A DNA stretch of 64,000 bases, from the NCBI GenBank assembly GCA_016720745.1, contig JADKKA010000019.1:248001-312000 (forward strand), in the 5' to 3' direction. Below, in pieces: positions 25,469-33,748 of this stretch. The notes beneath the pieces are model-generated. The model was not told where the DNA came from and searched no databases. It saw only the letters and a list, made by a program, of their open reading frames with translations. Each line of letters opens with the position of its first letter. Position 1 is the stretch's first letter. The DNA is from Chitinophagaceae bacterium (lineage in GTDB: Bacteria; Bacteroidota; Bacteroidia; Chitinophagales; Chitinophagaceae). A program made the position numbers and the translations under genes.

Positions 25469-25548
25469 ATAAAGAGGTTGGGCTATTGATGGATTTTGAT
25501 AAGAAGCCTGAATTTATAAGGAAAGTCTTTCGTAATACATTGAAGTAG
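25469..25548 (+). pseudogene. Duplicated 3' fragment of the GxxExxY gene, copy 1
   Basis: This fragment encodes DKEVGLLMDFDKKPEFIRKV and the remaining tail up to TAG, nearly identical to residues 101-126 of the intact protein with two changes (N to D, G to D). It has no start and is a by-product of the 165-bp duplication. Confidence 0.8.
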
Positions 25549-25633
25549 TATAATACTTTGAACGACTTATCCGCGAAAATCCGCGTAATCCGCGTCATCC
25601 GCGTTCCCATTTATTTGCGTAGCAAAACCTTTG

Positions 25634-25713
25634 ATAAAGAGGTTGGGCTAATGATGGATTTTGATAAGAAGCCTGAATTTATAAGGAAAGTCTTTCGTAA
25701 TACATTGAAGTAG
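25634..25713 (+). pseudogene. Duplicated 3' fragment of the GxxExxY gene, copy 2
   Basis: A second copy of the same tail fragment. It shares the two changes of copy 1 and has one more (L to M), so copies 1 and 2 are closer to each other than to the gene. Confidence 0.8.
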
Positions 25714-25837
25714 TATAATACTTTGAACGACTTATCCGCGAAAATCCGCCTAATCCGCGTCATCCGCGTTCCCATTTATTTGCGTAGCAAATACTTCCGC
25801 AGGAAGCCATCAAGCCCGCAGGGCTGCTCATCCGCAC

Positions 25838-27193
25838 TTAGTATTTAAATACTTTCCCTCCCGCCATCACCTCCTGTGTCTTCTCATTAAAAGTGGCTTT
25901 TGATCCCGTCCGGGAGGCGGCTGTCACCATGATACAGGCGATGGAATGATTGTATCCTGCTTCCACCGGTGCATTGGGTTGTTTGCGGCTGCGGATACAT
26001 TCCATCCAGTTGCGTACATGCGCTGAGGTAAGTGAATCTCCCCCGGTATTAGCACTGGCCACTGCTTTTACAGAAGCATCTGCCAGGTTAAACTCAGGTA
26101 ACAGATTTTCTTTCATCCCCATTGCTTCCGCGTGGTTCTTTCTTAAGCCGCCCTTGGGAGAAACTTTATTGGTGATCAGGTTTAATTCTCCACCATTTGA
26201 ATAATATAATTCAGATGGATTCTCGTCGCCATTATGTTGTCTTGATAAATAAGTTACCTGGAAACCGGATGAAGCATCGTTTTCAGGACCATAATCAAAT
26301 ACCGCTGTGAGGGTATCCCAGTTTTTGCGTCCGTCTTTCCACATATAAATACCGCCATTGGCGACTACCGAACGGGGATGCTGCAGACCGCTGAACCAAT
26401 GCACAGTGTCAATCTGGTGACTCATCCACTGACCGGGTAAACCGGATGAATAAGGCCAGAACAAACGATACTCCAGGTATTTGCGTGGATCCCATTTCTC
26501 GAACGGACGATTTAATAAAAATCTTTTCCAGTCGGTATCTTTTTCCTGCAACTGCGCTACCAGGGCCGGTCTTCTCCAGCGACCGGGCTGATTCACATTC
26601 CAGGTAAGTTCCACCATGGTGATAGGGCCGAATTTGCCGGATTTGATAAATTCATCTGCGGCAATATAATTTGTTCCACTTCTTCTTTGCGATCCAATCT
26701 GTACAATTCGGTCTGTTGCCTTGATCGCTTTTAATGCAGCCCGGTTATCTTCCATGGTTTCGGCAAATGGTTTTTCCACATAGGCATCACAACCTGCTTT
26801 TACCGCTTCAATGGCATGGAGGGCATGCTGGAAATCGGAGGTGGCTACAAAAACAGCATCTACATTTTTTGAAGCATAGAGCTCTTCGTTATTGCGATAG
26901 CCAATTATGTCATGCCCAATTTTCTCTTTCAGAAAAGCTACCCCCTCTTCTCTGCGTTTACTCCAGATGTCAGATACCGCCACGAAATCAAAATTCAATT
27001 CCTTATAGTGATTGGAAAAGCAGGGAAACAAAGTCTGCCGGAACCGGTCCGAAAATCCAATCGCACCTACTCTTACCCGGTCATTGGCACCAATGATACG
27101 ACCATAACTTTTAGCACTAAAGCCCATTCCTGCAATATAAACAGCAGCAGAGGCTTTGGCTGTATCCTGGATAAACTGGCGACGATTCGGCAT
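25838..27193 (-). CDS. Secreted Gfo/Idh/MocA-family oxidoreductase
   Basis: A 451-residue NAD(P)-dependent oxidoreductase with an N-terminal RRQFIQDTAKASAAVYIAGMG, a twin-arginine-like signal. The Rossmann motif reads VRVGAIGFSDR, and the EKP motif is YVEKPFAE, the catalytic Lys of the family. MSHQIDTVHWFSGL supplies the usual His block. Members act on free or glycosidic sugars, and secreted members often sit beside DUF1080 genes, as here. The actual sugar is unknown. It is the last gene of the PUL block; the repeat island begins 8 bp after its stop. Confidence 0.82.
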   Translation of the reverse strand: MPNRRQFIQDTAKASAAVYIAGMGFSAKSYGRIIGANDRVRVGAIGFSDRFRQTLFPCFSNHYKELNFDFVAVSDIWSKRREEGVAFLKEKIGHDIIGYRNNEELYASKNVDAVFVATSDFQHALHAIEAVKAGCDAYVEKPFAETMEDNRAALKAIKATDRIVQIGSQRRSGTNYIAADEFIKSGKFGPITMVELTWNVNQPGRWRRPALVAQLQEKDTDWKRFLLNRPFEKWDPRKYLEYRLFWPYSSGLPGQWMSHQIDTVHWFSGLQHPRSVVANGGIYMWKDGRKNWDTLTAVFDYGPENDASSGFQVTYLSRQHNGDENPSELYYSNGGELNLITNKVSPKGGLRKNHAEAMGMKENLLPEFNLADASVKAVASANTGGDSLTSAHVRNWMECIRSRKQPNAPVEAGYNHSIACIMVTAASRTGSKATFNEKTQEVMAGGKVFKY

Positions 27194-27252
27194 GTTAAAT
27201 GTTTTATGAATCAGTTGATAAAAAATAACCTAATATCTCAATATCCTAATAT

Positions 27253-27285
27253 CCCGCCTGCGCTAATGCTTTCGGAGAGCAAGCC
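27253..27285. repeat. Dispersed palindromic repeat (third copy)
   Basis: CCCGCCTGCGCTAATGC followed by a GAGAGCAAGCCC end resembles the elements at 12869-12940 and 58287-58317. It lies in the 115-bp gap between DUF1080 and Gfo genes. Confidence 0.5.
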
Positions 27286-27308
27286 CACTAGCCACTTGCC
27301 ACTTACCT

Positions 27309-28670
27309 CTACCTGATCTCTCTGATCTTCATATTCCTGAACCACACTTCGTTTCCATGATCCTGCAATAAAATATTTCCTTTCTCTTGCGCCCCAAAGC
27401 CCTTATACTTTTCATACTTGGACCGGGCCACCAGTGCATCGAATATATTACTCTTTCTTTCGTATTCCACTACTTTAAATCCATTCAGCCAGTGCTGAAC
27501 GATATTATTGGGATACACAATGATCCTGGCCTGGTTCCAGTCGCCAATTTTACGCTGGAATCTTTTCTCCTGTTTGTAAGAAGGAATCAGATCATATAAA
27601 CTGGCCAACGTACGATTGCCTACCACGCCCATTTTGGCGTCGGGGTGTTTTTCATCATCCAGTAACTGGTATTCCAGTCCTATGCCTGATTTACCTCCTG
27701 TTTCAAATGCTTCATTCACAAAATACTTTACACCTGAATTGGCCCCTTCGGTGAGTTTGAACTCAAATACCATTTCAAATGCGGCATATTGTTTATTGGT
27801 AACAATATCATTTCCGGTCTCGGAACCATCGGAGGATGAAATTTTGATCATGCCATCCTTTACCGACCATCTTTTGCCAGGAGTTTCAGTGCTTTGCGCC
27901 ACCCGCCAGTTGGTGAAATCTTTTCCATTGAATAATAAATCAAATCCCTGGGATTGCTCCTGTGCTGAAAGCTGATTGAGCAGGAGATTGACAACCGGTG
28001 TCTGGTCCCAGGGCGAAGGTTTAAGTTTTTCTGTCTGGATACGGATATTTTTCCAGCGAATGGTCATGCCTTCTTTCATCGTACCATAAATGGCATGTAC
28101 CTGCAGGGCGATAAAGCCTTTGGCCGTCATGTCATCGATCAAATGTGCTACGGGAATACCGTTGATCCAGGTACGTAAAACGGAGCCGATAGCTTCGATT
28201 CGGTACTTGTTCCATTCGCCTTTTTTGAAAGCTTTTTTTCCATCCGGGTTCAGGTTGGGAATATAAAGCCAGTCGCGTCGGGCTTCATCATAAATGCCAC
28301 CACTCCAGGCCCGGTCTGTTGGATCTACTTCCATCTGGTACCCATGCACCCTGTTATCCTGGTAGTCGGGCTTGGACAAACTCCGGAACTGAATACCAGA
28401 GTTCATTGCATCATCAACTTTTAATTCCAGTTCGAGAATAAAATCACCATATTCTTCATTGCTGCATAAAAAAGAGTTGGGAGTATTGGCAACGGTGCGA
28501 CCTACAATCTCACCATTCTCCACACTGAAAAGCGCCTTGCCATTTTTTTGTGTCCATCCTTTCAGGTCCTTTCCATTGAAGAGTGGTCGCCAGTTTTGCG
28601 CAGCTGATTGATAATGGATAGTTGCTGCTAACAAAATACAGATCAACGCCCTTTGGATAGAGAGTATCAT
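27309..28670 (-). CDS. Two-domain DUF1080 (3-keto-disaccharide hydrolase-like) protein
   Basis: A 453-residue secreted protein with a signal peptide (MILSIQRALICILLAATIHYQSAA) and two DUF1080 concanavalin-like beta-sandwich domains, about residues 25-205 and 225-450. Each opens with the family block: WRPLFNGKDLKGW and FDLLFNGKDFTNWR. Both also carry the NSGIQFR / NSGVKYF strand. The Pfam family is named 3-keto-disaccharide hydrolase, which cleaves glycosides whose 3-OH has been oxidised. The ATG at 28670 starts the signal peptide; the frame goes on to 28796 without support. The neighbouring Gfo gene could provide the oxidation. Confidence 0.85.
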   Translation of the reverse strand: MILSIQRALICILLAATIHYQSAAQNWRPLFNGKDLKGWTQKNGKALFSVENGEIVGRTVANTPNSFLCSNEEYGDFILELELKVDDAMNSGIQFRSLSKPDYQDNRVHGYQMEVDPTDRAWSGGIYDEARRDWLYIPNLNPDGKKAFKKGEWNKYRIEAIGSVLRTWINGIPVAHLIDDMTAKGFIALQVHAIYGTMKEGMTIRWKNIRIQTEKLKPSPWDQTPVVNLLLNQLSAQEQSQGFDLLFNGKDFTNWRVAQSTETPGKRWSVKDGMIKISSSDGSETGNDIVTNKQYAAFEMVFEFKLTEGANSGVKYFVNEAFETGGKSGIGLEYQLLDDEKHPDAKMGVVGNRTLASLYDLIPSYKQEKRFQRKIGDWNQARIIVYPNNIVQHWLNGFKVVEYERKSNIFDALVARSKYEKYKGFGAQEKGNILLQDHGNEVWFRNMKIREIR

Positions 28671-28764
28671 ATGGTGCAATTTTGAGGGCCGATAAGTAAG
28701 GCCCGATGCCACTAATTTAAGGGATTTACGGGATGGATTTGTCCTTCCCTGTCCTGATTCGTAC

Positions 28765-29949
28765 TCAGATTCCCTGCAAACTTCGGTACAAGCCATATTC
28801 CAGTCCCCTGAGTTCGGCCAATCCTCTCAAGCGGCCAATTGCGCTATAACCGGGATTTGTTTTTTTGTCCAGGTCATCCAGCATCTGGTGCCCATGATCC
28901 GGACGCATGGGGATGGAAATTTTTCTTTCCTGCATGATGCCGATAATGGCTTTCACCACTTCGTACATGTTTACATCTCCTTCCAGGTGGTTGTCTTCAA
29001 AAAAATCACCCCATTCATTCCTTCTGGTACTGCGCAGGTGAATAAAATGAATCCGGTTGCCAAATCTTTTTATCATGGCCGGAAGATCATTATCAGCTCT
29101 TACCCCAAAGGATCCAGTGCAAAAACAAAGACCGTTGTTCAGGGAGGGTACGGCATCAATCAGTTCCTGTATATCCGCAGCCGTGCTCACTACCCTTGGC
29201 AATCCCAGAATCGGATAAGGAGGATCATCCGGGTGTATCACCATGTTAATACCGCATTCATCTGCTACCGGAATCACCTGTTGCAAAAAGTAAATCAGGT
29301 TTTTTCGCAACTGGTCTGCATCGATTCCTTTGTAAGTATCCAGCGCCTGCTGGAATTGTGCAAGGGTGAAACTTTCTTCACTACCGGGTAATCCGGCAAT
29401 GATATTGCGTTGCAGTTGTTGTGTTTCAGCCGCATCCATGTTTTCCCATCTCTCTCTGGCCCTCACCAGCTCTCCGGCACTGTACTCATTGGCTGCGTTT
29501 TTTCTTTGCAGCATGTACACATCAAAGGCAATAAACGCAGCTTTCTCAAAGCGAAGCGCTTTGCTGCCATCTTCAACTGTATAAGCCAGGTCGGTGCGGG
29601 TCCAGTCGAGGACCGGCATGAAATTATATGTTACTATTTGAATACCGCAGGTAGCCAGATTACGGATGGACTGCTGATAGTTTTCAATAAATTCTTCAAA
29701 ACCTGCTGCCTGTGTTTTGATGGCTTCATGTACTGGTACACTTTCCACTACAGACCAAATCATTCCGGCCGCTTCCACTTCATTTTTCCTTTTCATGATT
29801 TCTTCCACAGTCCAAACAGCTCCATTGGGAAGATGGTGCAGGGCGGTGACTACGCCTGTACATCCGGCCTGACGTATATCGGATAAACGAACCGGATCAT
29901 TGGGGCCAAACCAGCGCATGGTTTGCTGCATCAGATAGTTTGTACGCAT
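28765..29949 (-). CDS. uxuA: D-mannonate dehydratase
   Basis: A 394-residue TIM-barrel mannonate dehydratase of the UxuA type, which dehydrates D-mannonate to KDG in the glucuronate branch. Recognisable blocks are MRWFGPNDPVRLSDIRQAGC, TALHHLPNGAVWT, NMVIHPDDPPYPILGLPRVV, the metal Cys/His block CFCTGSFGVRADND and HIHLRSTRR-like IHFIHLRSTRR, and MRPDHGHQML at the end. Its start codon overlaps the stop of the GH28 gene by one base, so it is translationally coupled. The fructuronate reductase that makes its substrate was not found here. Confidence 0.95.
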   Translation of the reverse strand: MRTNYLMQQTMRWFGPNDPVRLSDIRQAGCTGVVTALHHLPNGAVWTVEEIMKRKNEVEAAGMIWSVVESVPVHEAIKTQAAGFEEFIENYQQSIRNLATCGIQIVTYNFMPVLDWTRTDLAYTVEDGSKALRFEKAAFIAFDVYMLQRKNAANEYSAGELVRARERWENMDAAETQQLQRNIIAGLPGSEESFTLAQFQQALDTYKGIDADQLRKNLIYFLQQVIPVADECGINMVIHPDDPPYPILGLPRVVSTAADIQELIDAVPSLNNGLCFCTGSFGVRADNDLPAMIKRFGNRIHFIHLRSTRRNEWGDFFEDNHLEGDVNMYEVVKAIIGIMQERKISIPMRPDHGHQMLDDLDKKTNPGYSAIGRLRGLAELRGLEYGLYRSLQGI

Positions 29950-31397
29950 TACCTGGTAATTTTTGTTTTGGACTTTTGCGAAAAGGCTGCGCTGCCGGTT
30001 ACATTGAATAATTCCAGTGCCTTTACTTTTTTGCTTTCTACTACAAAATTAAAGTAGGGTGCTTTTTGAGGGCCCCAGCGCAGGTGACTGTTTCGTACAC
30101 GAATACTCTCCGCATTCTCAAAATAGAATCCGGAAGTGCTTCCTTTTACAAATCCTTCCACATCAGCCGGCCGGCGATCATAAATGCCGCCGGGTACATC
30201 CGTTGTTTTATTGATCAGCAGATCAATATTGTCAAAAACGATGTTGTCGATTTTGTCAGGGGATTCGGCACTCACGTATACACCATTTTCACTGCTGCAA
30301 CTGATATTATTAAAGTAAATATTCTTCACCTGTCCAACCCTTCCCTCTGTAGCGCCCTTCGGGAAACGCCAGTTGGCATCTTTATGGTTGATCTTCGCCC
30401 TTCGGTAAGCCGTGATATAAATGGGCTCCGCCTTTCCCCACCACACATCACTGAATAAGTGTCCTTCAATGATCATGTTTGAAAAGATGACATCACTCAC
30501 CACTCCTTCATCCCGGTTCTGAATGCCTACCCCGCGATTACTGTTCTTGATGATACAATTATTGAACAATACCTGGCGTATGGTGTCCATGTTTTCGGAA
30601 CCGATTTTGATGGCACAACTCCGGGAGGTCATGGTGCAATTGGTTACCGTAATATTTTCGCAGTTGCCAAATTCTTCATATTCCCTGCGGTTCTTCAAAC
30701 AGATACAGTCATCCCCGCTTTCGATATAACAATCACTGATGCGCACATTGCGGCTGTGGTCAAGATCAATGCCATCACTATTTCGGACTTTCAGACTGTT
30801 TAACAGGGTCAGGCCGGAGATAACGACATCATCACAGCCTATGAGATGGATGGTCCAATAAGCAGCATTCCCGATTTTCAGATCATGGATGCGGATATTT
30901 TTTCCCCCGATGATGGTTATCACATGCGGTCGGGGATCCATTATATTAAAGGGTTTCAGCACATAGGAATCTTCCAGTTCTGCCCCCATAAAGGAGATGC
31001 CATTGCCGTTGATTTCACCCAAGCCGCTAAGCATGACATTCTCCAGCTTTTCCCCTCCAATCCAGATGGTTCCCTCACCAGGATTATCACGGAAGGCACT
31101 TTTGGTATATATCTTTTCATCAGGATTGGCGAGGAGCACGGCACCTGCTTCCAGGTGCAGGTTAATATTTGATTTCAGTTGGATGGGCCCTGACAGATAA
31201 ACATGACTGGCTGGAAAAAGCACCTGGCCTCCGCCAGCAGCGGCACAGGCATCAATGGTTTTTTGTATGGCTATAGCATCATCTGTTTTGCCATCACCGG
31301 CAGCGCCATGATTGATTACATTAAATACCTTCTGTGCATTTGTAGTAATACTGCCCAGGCAAACCAGTACGATCAGTAACTGTTTCAATTTATTCAT
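29949..31397 (-). CDS. Divergent GH28 family protein
   Basis: A 482-residue right-handed beta-helix with a signal peptide (MNKLKQLLIVLVCLGSITTNAQ) and the GH28/pectate-lyase-superfamily start FNVINHGAAGDGKTDDAIAIQ. Of the four GH28 motifs, the acid residues are kept: NSDGID at 206-211 and SGDDC at 227-231. The GHG motif is replaced by SRSCAIKIGSE (258-268), and the RIK motif by GVGIQNR. The protein may therefore cut another uronic-acid linkage or have an altered mechanism. It overlaps the GH92 gene by 8 bp and uxuA by 1 bp. Confidence 0.82.
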   Translation of the reverse strand: MNKLKQLLIVLVCLGSITTNAQKVFNVINHGAAGDGKTDDAIAIQKTIDACAAAGGGQVLFPASHVYLSGPIQLKSNINLHLEAGAVLLANPDEKIYTKSAFRDNPGEGTIWIGGEKLENVMLSGLGEINGNGISFMGAELEDSYVLKPFNIMDPRPHVITIIGGKNIRIHDLKIGNAAYWTIHLIGCDDVVISGLTLLNSLKVRNSDGIDLDHSRNVRISDCYIESGDDCICLKNRREYEEFGNCENITVTNCTMTSRSCAIKIGSENMDTIRQVLFNNCIIKNSNRGVGIQNRDEGVVSDVIFSNMIIEGHLFSDVWWGKAEPIYITAYRRAKINHKDANWRFPKGATEGRVGQVKNIYFNNISCSSENGVYVSAESPDKIDNIVFDNIDLLINKTTDVPGGIYDRRPADVEGFVKGSTSGFYFENAESIRVRNSHLRWGPQKAPYFNFVVESKKVKALELFNVTGSAAFSQKSKTKITR

Positions 31398-33684
31398 TAG
31401 ATAATCCTTTTGATCTGGCTGCAGGATCGCTGCCCCAGTTGCCAGGCTGTTCGCTCAGCCAGCATTCCAGTTGTCCGCCCTGCATGATCATATTATAAGT
31501 GATATAGTTTTTCGAATATAGTTTTCCGTTCCAGTTTAGTTGTTTGATATAAACCGCTTTTGATGAGGGGCGATGTACGATGATGCTGAATTTTTTCCCG
31601 CCGGTTAATTGCAATTGAATATGGTCAAAGAGGGGTGTGGTGAAAATATATTCGCCGGATACGGGATTCACAGGGTAAAAGCCCATCGCTGCAAATACAT
31701 ACCAGGCACTCATTTGGCCAGCATCATCATTGCCGCTCAGTCCACCGGGTCCCTCGCTGTATTCTTCTTTAAGGATATTGCTGACAAGTTCCTGGGTTTT
31801 AAATGGGGAGGCCGTGTAATTGTATAAAAAGGGGATCTGGTGCCCTGGCTCATTGCCATGCCAGTATTCATTTTTCAGGAATAAACTATCCAGTGCATTT
31901 TCAAATGATTTGTCTCCGCCCATCAGGTTGGCCAGTCCGGGTATATCCTGTGGCACATAAAAACTATACTGCCGGGATGTGCCTTCAGTGATATAAAATT
32001 CACGGATATCAGGATGAAAAGAACTGGCCCATCGTCCATCAGCATGTTTCCCTCGGACCATACCATCTGCTTTACTGAAAACATTCCGGTAGTTGAATGC
32101 ACGCTGCCGTAAAACCTGCTGATCATCTTTTTTGCCAAGAGACTTTGCCATGGTATACAATGCATAATCATCATAGGCATATTCCAGGGTCCGGCTGACC
32201 TGTTCTTTTTTATGAAAGGCCTCCTGTACACTATCTTCAACCGGGATATAACCAAATTGTAAATAAGAAGGCAAGGCCCTTCTGCCCATGCCATTTTTAT
32301 AGGTGGCAAAATCAGCCGGTGTTTCAAATGCATTTTTTCGCATGAGGGCATAAGCTGATTGTACATTAAAATTTCGTAGCCCTTTATTATAGGCGGCAGC
32401 GATGTAAGCAGCAACATGATCGCCGATCATGGCTGCTGTGTAATTATTCCAGCAGGGAAAAATGGGAAGCCAGCCGCCCTGCTCTCCTTTGGCGATCAGC
32501 GAACGGATAAAAGCATTGCTGAGGTCGGGATCCAGTATTTCAAAAAGGGGGAGTTGGGCACGGTAAACATCCCACATCGAAAAATCATCATAATAATTTC
32601 CGTTCCTGCTTTTTTGTAACTGGTATTTTCCTGCAAACTGCGGATAATGTCCATCCACATCATTGAATAAACGGGGATGCTGCATGCTATGGTAAAGTGC
32701 CGTGTAAAAGACTTTTTTCTGCTGCTCATTTTTAGTCTCAATCCGAACTTGTCCAAGCGCTTTTTCCCATACCATCCTGGCTTTGTTTTTCAACTGCTCA
32801 AAGCTTTGTTTTCCAATTTCTGCCAGGAGGTTGGCACGGGCTCCCTGCCAGCTGCAAAATGAAGTGGCAGCCCTGATCTCAAGGGTTTCCCCTTTTTGCA
32901 GAAAAAAACCGGCATAGATGGTTGCTCCTTTTTGATTGGCAATACTGTCTTTATTGAAAAGACCTTCTTCACTGAAACTGCCGCTCACATGAAATGGTTT
33001 ATTTGTCTTCAAATAGAACCAGCCGTTAAACCCGCCGGACTCTCCCCAACCCTGATATATCCGATGAACAGGATTGTAACCACTGATGGATGCGGTGGCA
33101 GGATCTGCTTTTACAGCACCCATGGCTTCATCACTATTGGGTTGCACCAGTAAATAAAGACTGTCAGTTTGTAATACTTTAATCCGGATGATTGCTGCCC
33201 GGAGGGTAGGGGTGACGGAAATAATAAACCGTTCAGTCCGCAGTTCATAATAATAGGGCGTGGTGGTTTCCTGCTGGTGTAAAAAAGGAACAGCATATTG
33301 CTTTAAACTTGTTTTTAAAGTGCCCACTACAGGCATCAGGGTAAAACTGCCATAGTCCTGTGTGCAAGAGCCGCTGATCCAGTGCGTTCCTCTAATACCA
33401 CTGAACAGGCTGTCGCGGTAAAAATAAGGAGGCTGACATTTGACTTCAGTGGTTCTTGTTTGTGCGGTCCATTGCGTCATGGCAAAGGGAAGCGTAGCTG
33501 CCGGAATGGTATTGGCGTTTTTTTCAGTACTTCCAGCTTCACTGTGTTTGAGGGCACTGATGGTGGTGGAAGGAGCCGTTCCCGACCAGGGTTGCACATA
33601 TTGTACCAGCGACTGTGCATACTGGTGCTGATGCAAACACAGCATTGCCGGCAACAAAAACAGCAACAGTTTTTTGATCTTCAT
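31390..33684 (-). CDS. GH92-family alpha-mannosidase-like enzyme
   Basis: A 764-residue secreted enzyme with a signal peptide (MKIKKLLLFLLPAMLCLHQHQYAQ), an N-terminal beta-sandwich and an (alpha/alpha)6 barrel. Family blocks are YDDFSMWDVYRAQLP at 365-379, AAMIGDHVAAY at 417-427, the probable catalytic acid in HGNEPGHQ at 609-616 and the base region GNDDAGQMSAW at 651-661. GH92 enzymes are calcium-dependent exo-alpha-mannosidases; its place among uronate-directed genes suggests a mannose-containing side chain or another activity in this branch. Confidence 0.88.
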   Translation of the reverse strand: MKIKKLLLFLLPAMLCLHQHQYAQSLVQYVQPWSGTAPSTTISALKHSEAGSTEKNANTIPAATLPFAMTQWTAQTRTTEVKCQPPYFYRDSLFSGIRGTHWISGSCTQDYGSFTLMPVVGTLKTSLKQYAVPFLHQQETTTPYYYELRTERFIISVTPTLRAAIIRIKVLQTDSLYLLVQPNSDEAMGAVKADPATASISGYNPVHRIYQGWGESGGFNGWFYLKTNKPFHVSGSFSEEGLFNKDSIANQKGATIYAGFFLQKGETLEIRAATSFCSWQGARANLLAEIGKQSFEQLKNKARMVWEKALGQVRIETKNEQQKKVFYTALYHSMQHPRLFNDVDGHYPQFAGKYQLQKSRNGNYYDDFSMWDVYRAQLPLFEILDPDLSNAFIRSLIAKGEQGGWLPIFPCWNNYTAAMIGDHVAAYIAAAYNKGLRNFNVQSAYALMRKNAFETPADFATYKNGMGRRALPSYLQFGYIPVEDSVQEAFHKKEQVSRTLEYAYDDYALYTMAKSLGKKDDQQVLRQRAFNYRNVFSKADGMVRGKHADGRWASSFHPDIREFYITEGTSRQYSFYVPQDIPGLANLMGGDKSFENALDSLFLKNEYWHGNEPGHQIPFLYNYTASPFKTQELVSNILKEEYSEGPGGLSGNDDAGQMSAWYVFAAMGFYPVNPVSGEYIFTTPLFDHIQLQLTGGKKFSIIVHRPSSKAVYIKQLNWNGKLYSKNYITYNMIMQGGQLECWLSEQPGNWGSDPAARSKGLSNE

Positions 33685-33748
33685 TTCTTCAATTGAAGTT
33701 TACTCCTTTCAACAGATGGTAGCATTCCGGGAAAAAGGAAACGGTGAG

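Larger units (their letters stand above)
25384..25830. repeat. Downstream array: 165-bp units containing copies of the GxxExxY gene tail
   Basis: TAGTATAAT begins at 25381, 25546 and 25711, an exact 165-base step. Each unit has the G+C-rich motif in the orientation AATCCGCGTCATCCGCG, the reverse complement of the upstream array, followed by the hairpin TTTGC-GTA-GCAAA. The first two units then carry a copy of the last 26 codons of the preceding gene, ending in the same TAG (25469-25548 and 25634-25713). The last unit ends in two further hairpins, CTTCC-GCA-GGAAG (25794-25806) and AGCCC-GCA-GGGCT (25813-25825). No further gene lies in this 450-bp stretch. Confidence 0.9.

Noticed and set aside
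24485..25795. CRISPR array.
   Set aside because: Units of 104 and 165 bp are repeated almost in full, with no unique spacers, and no cas genes lie nearby.
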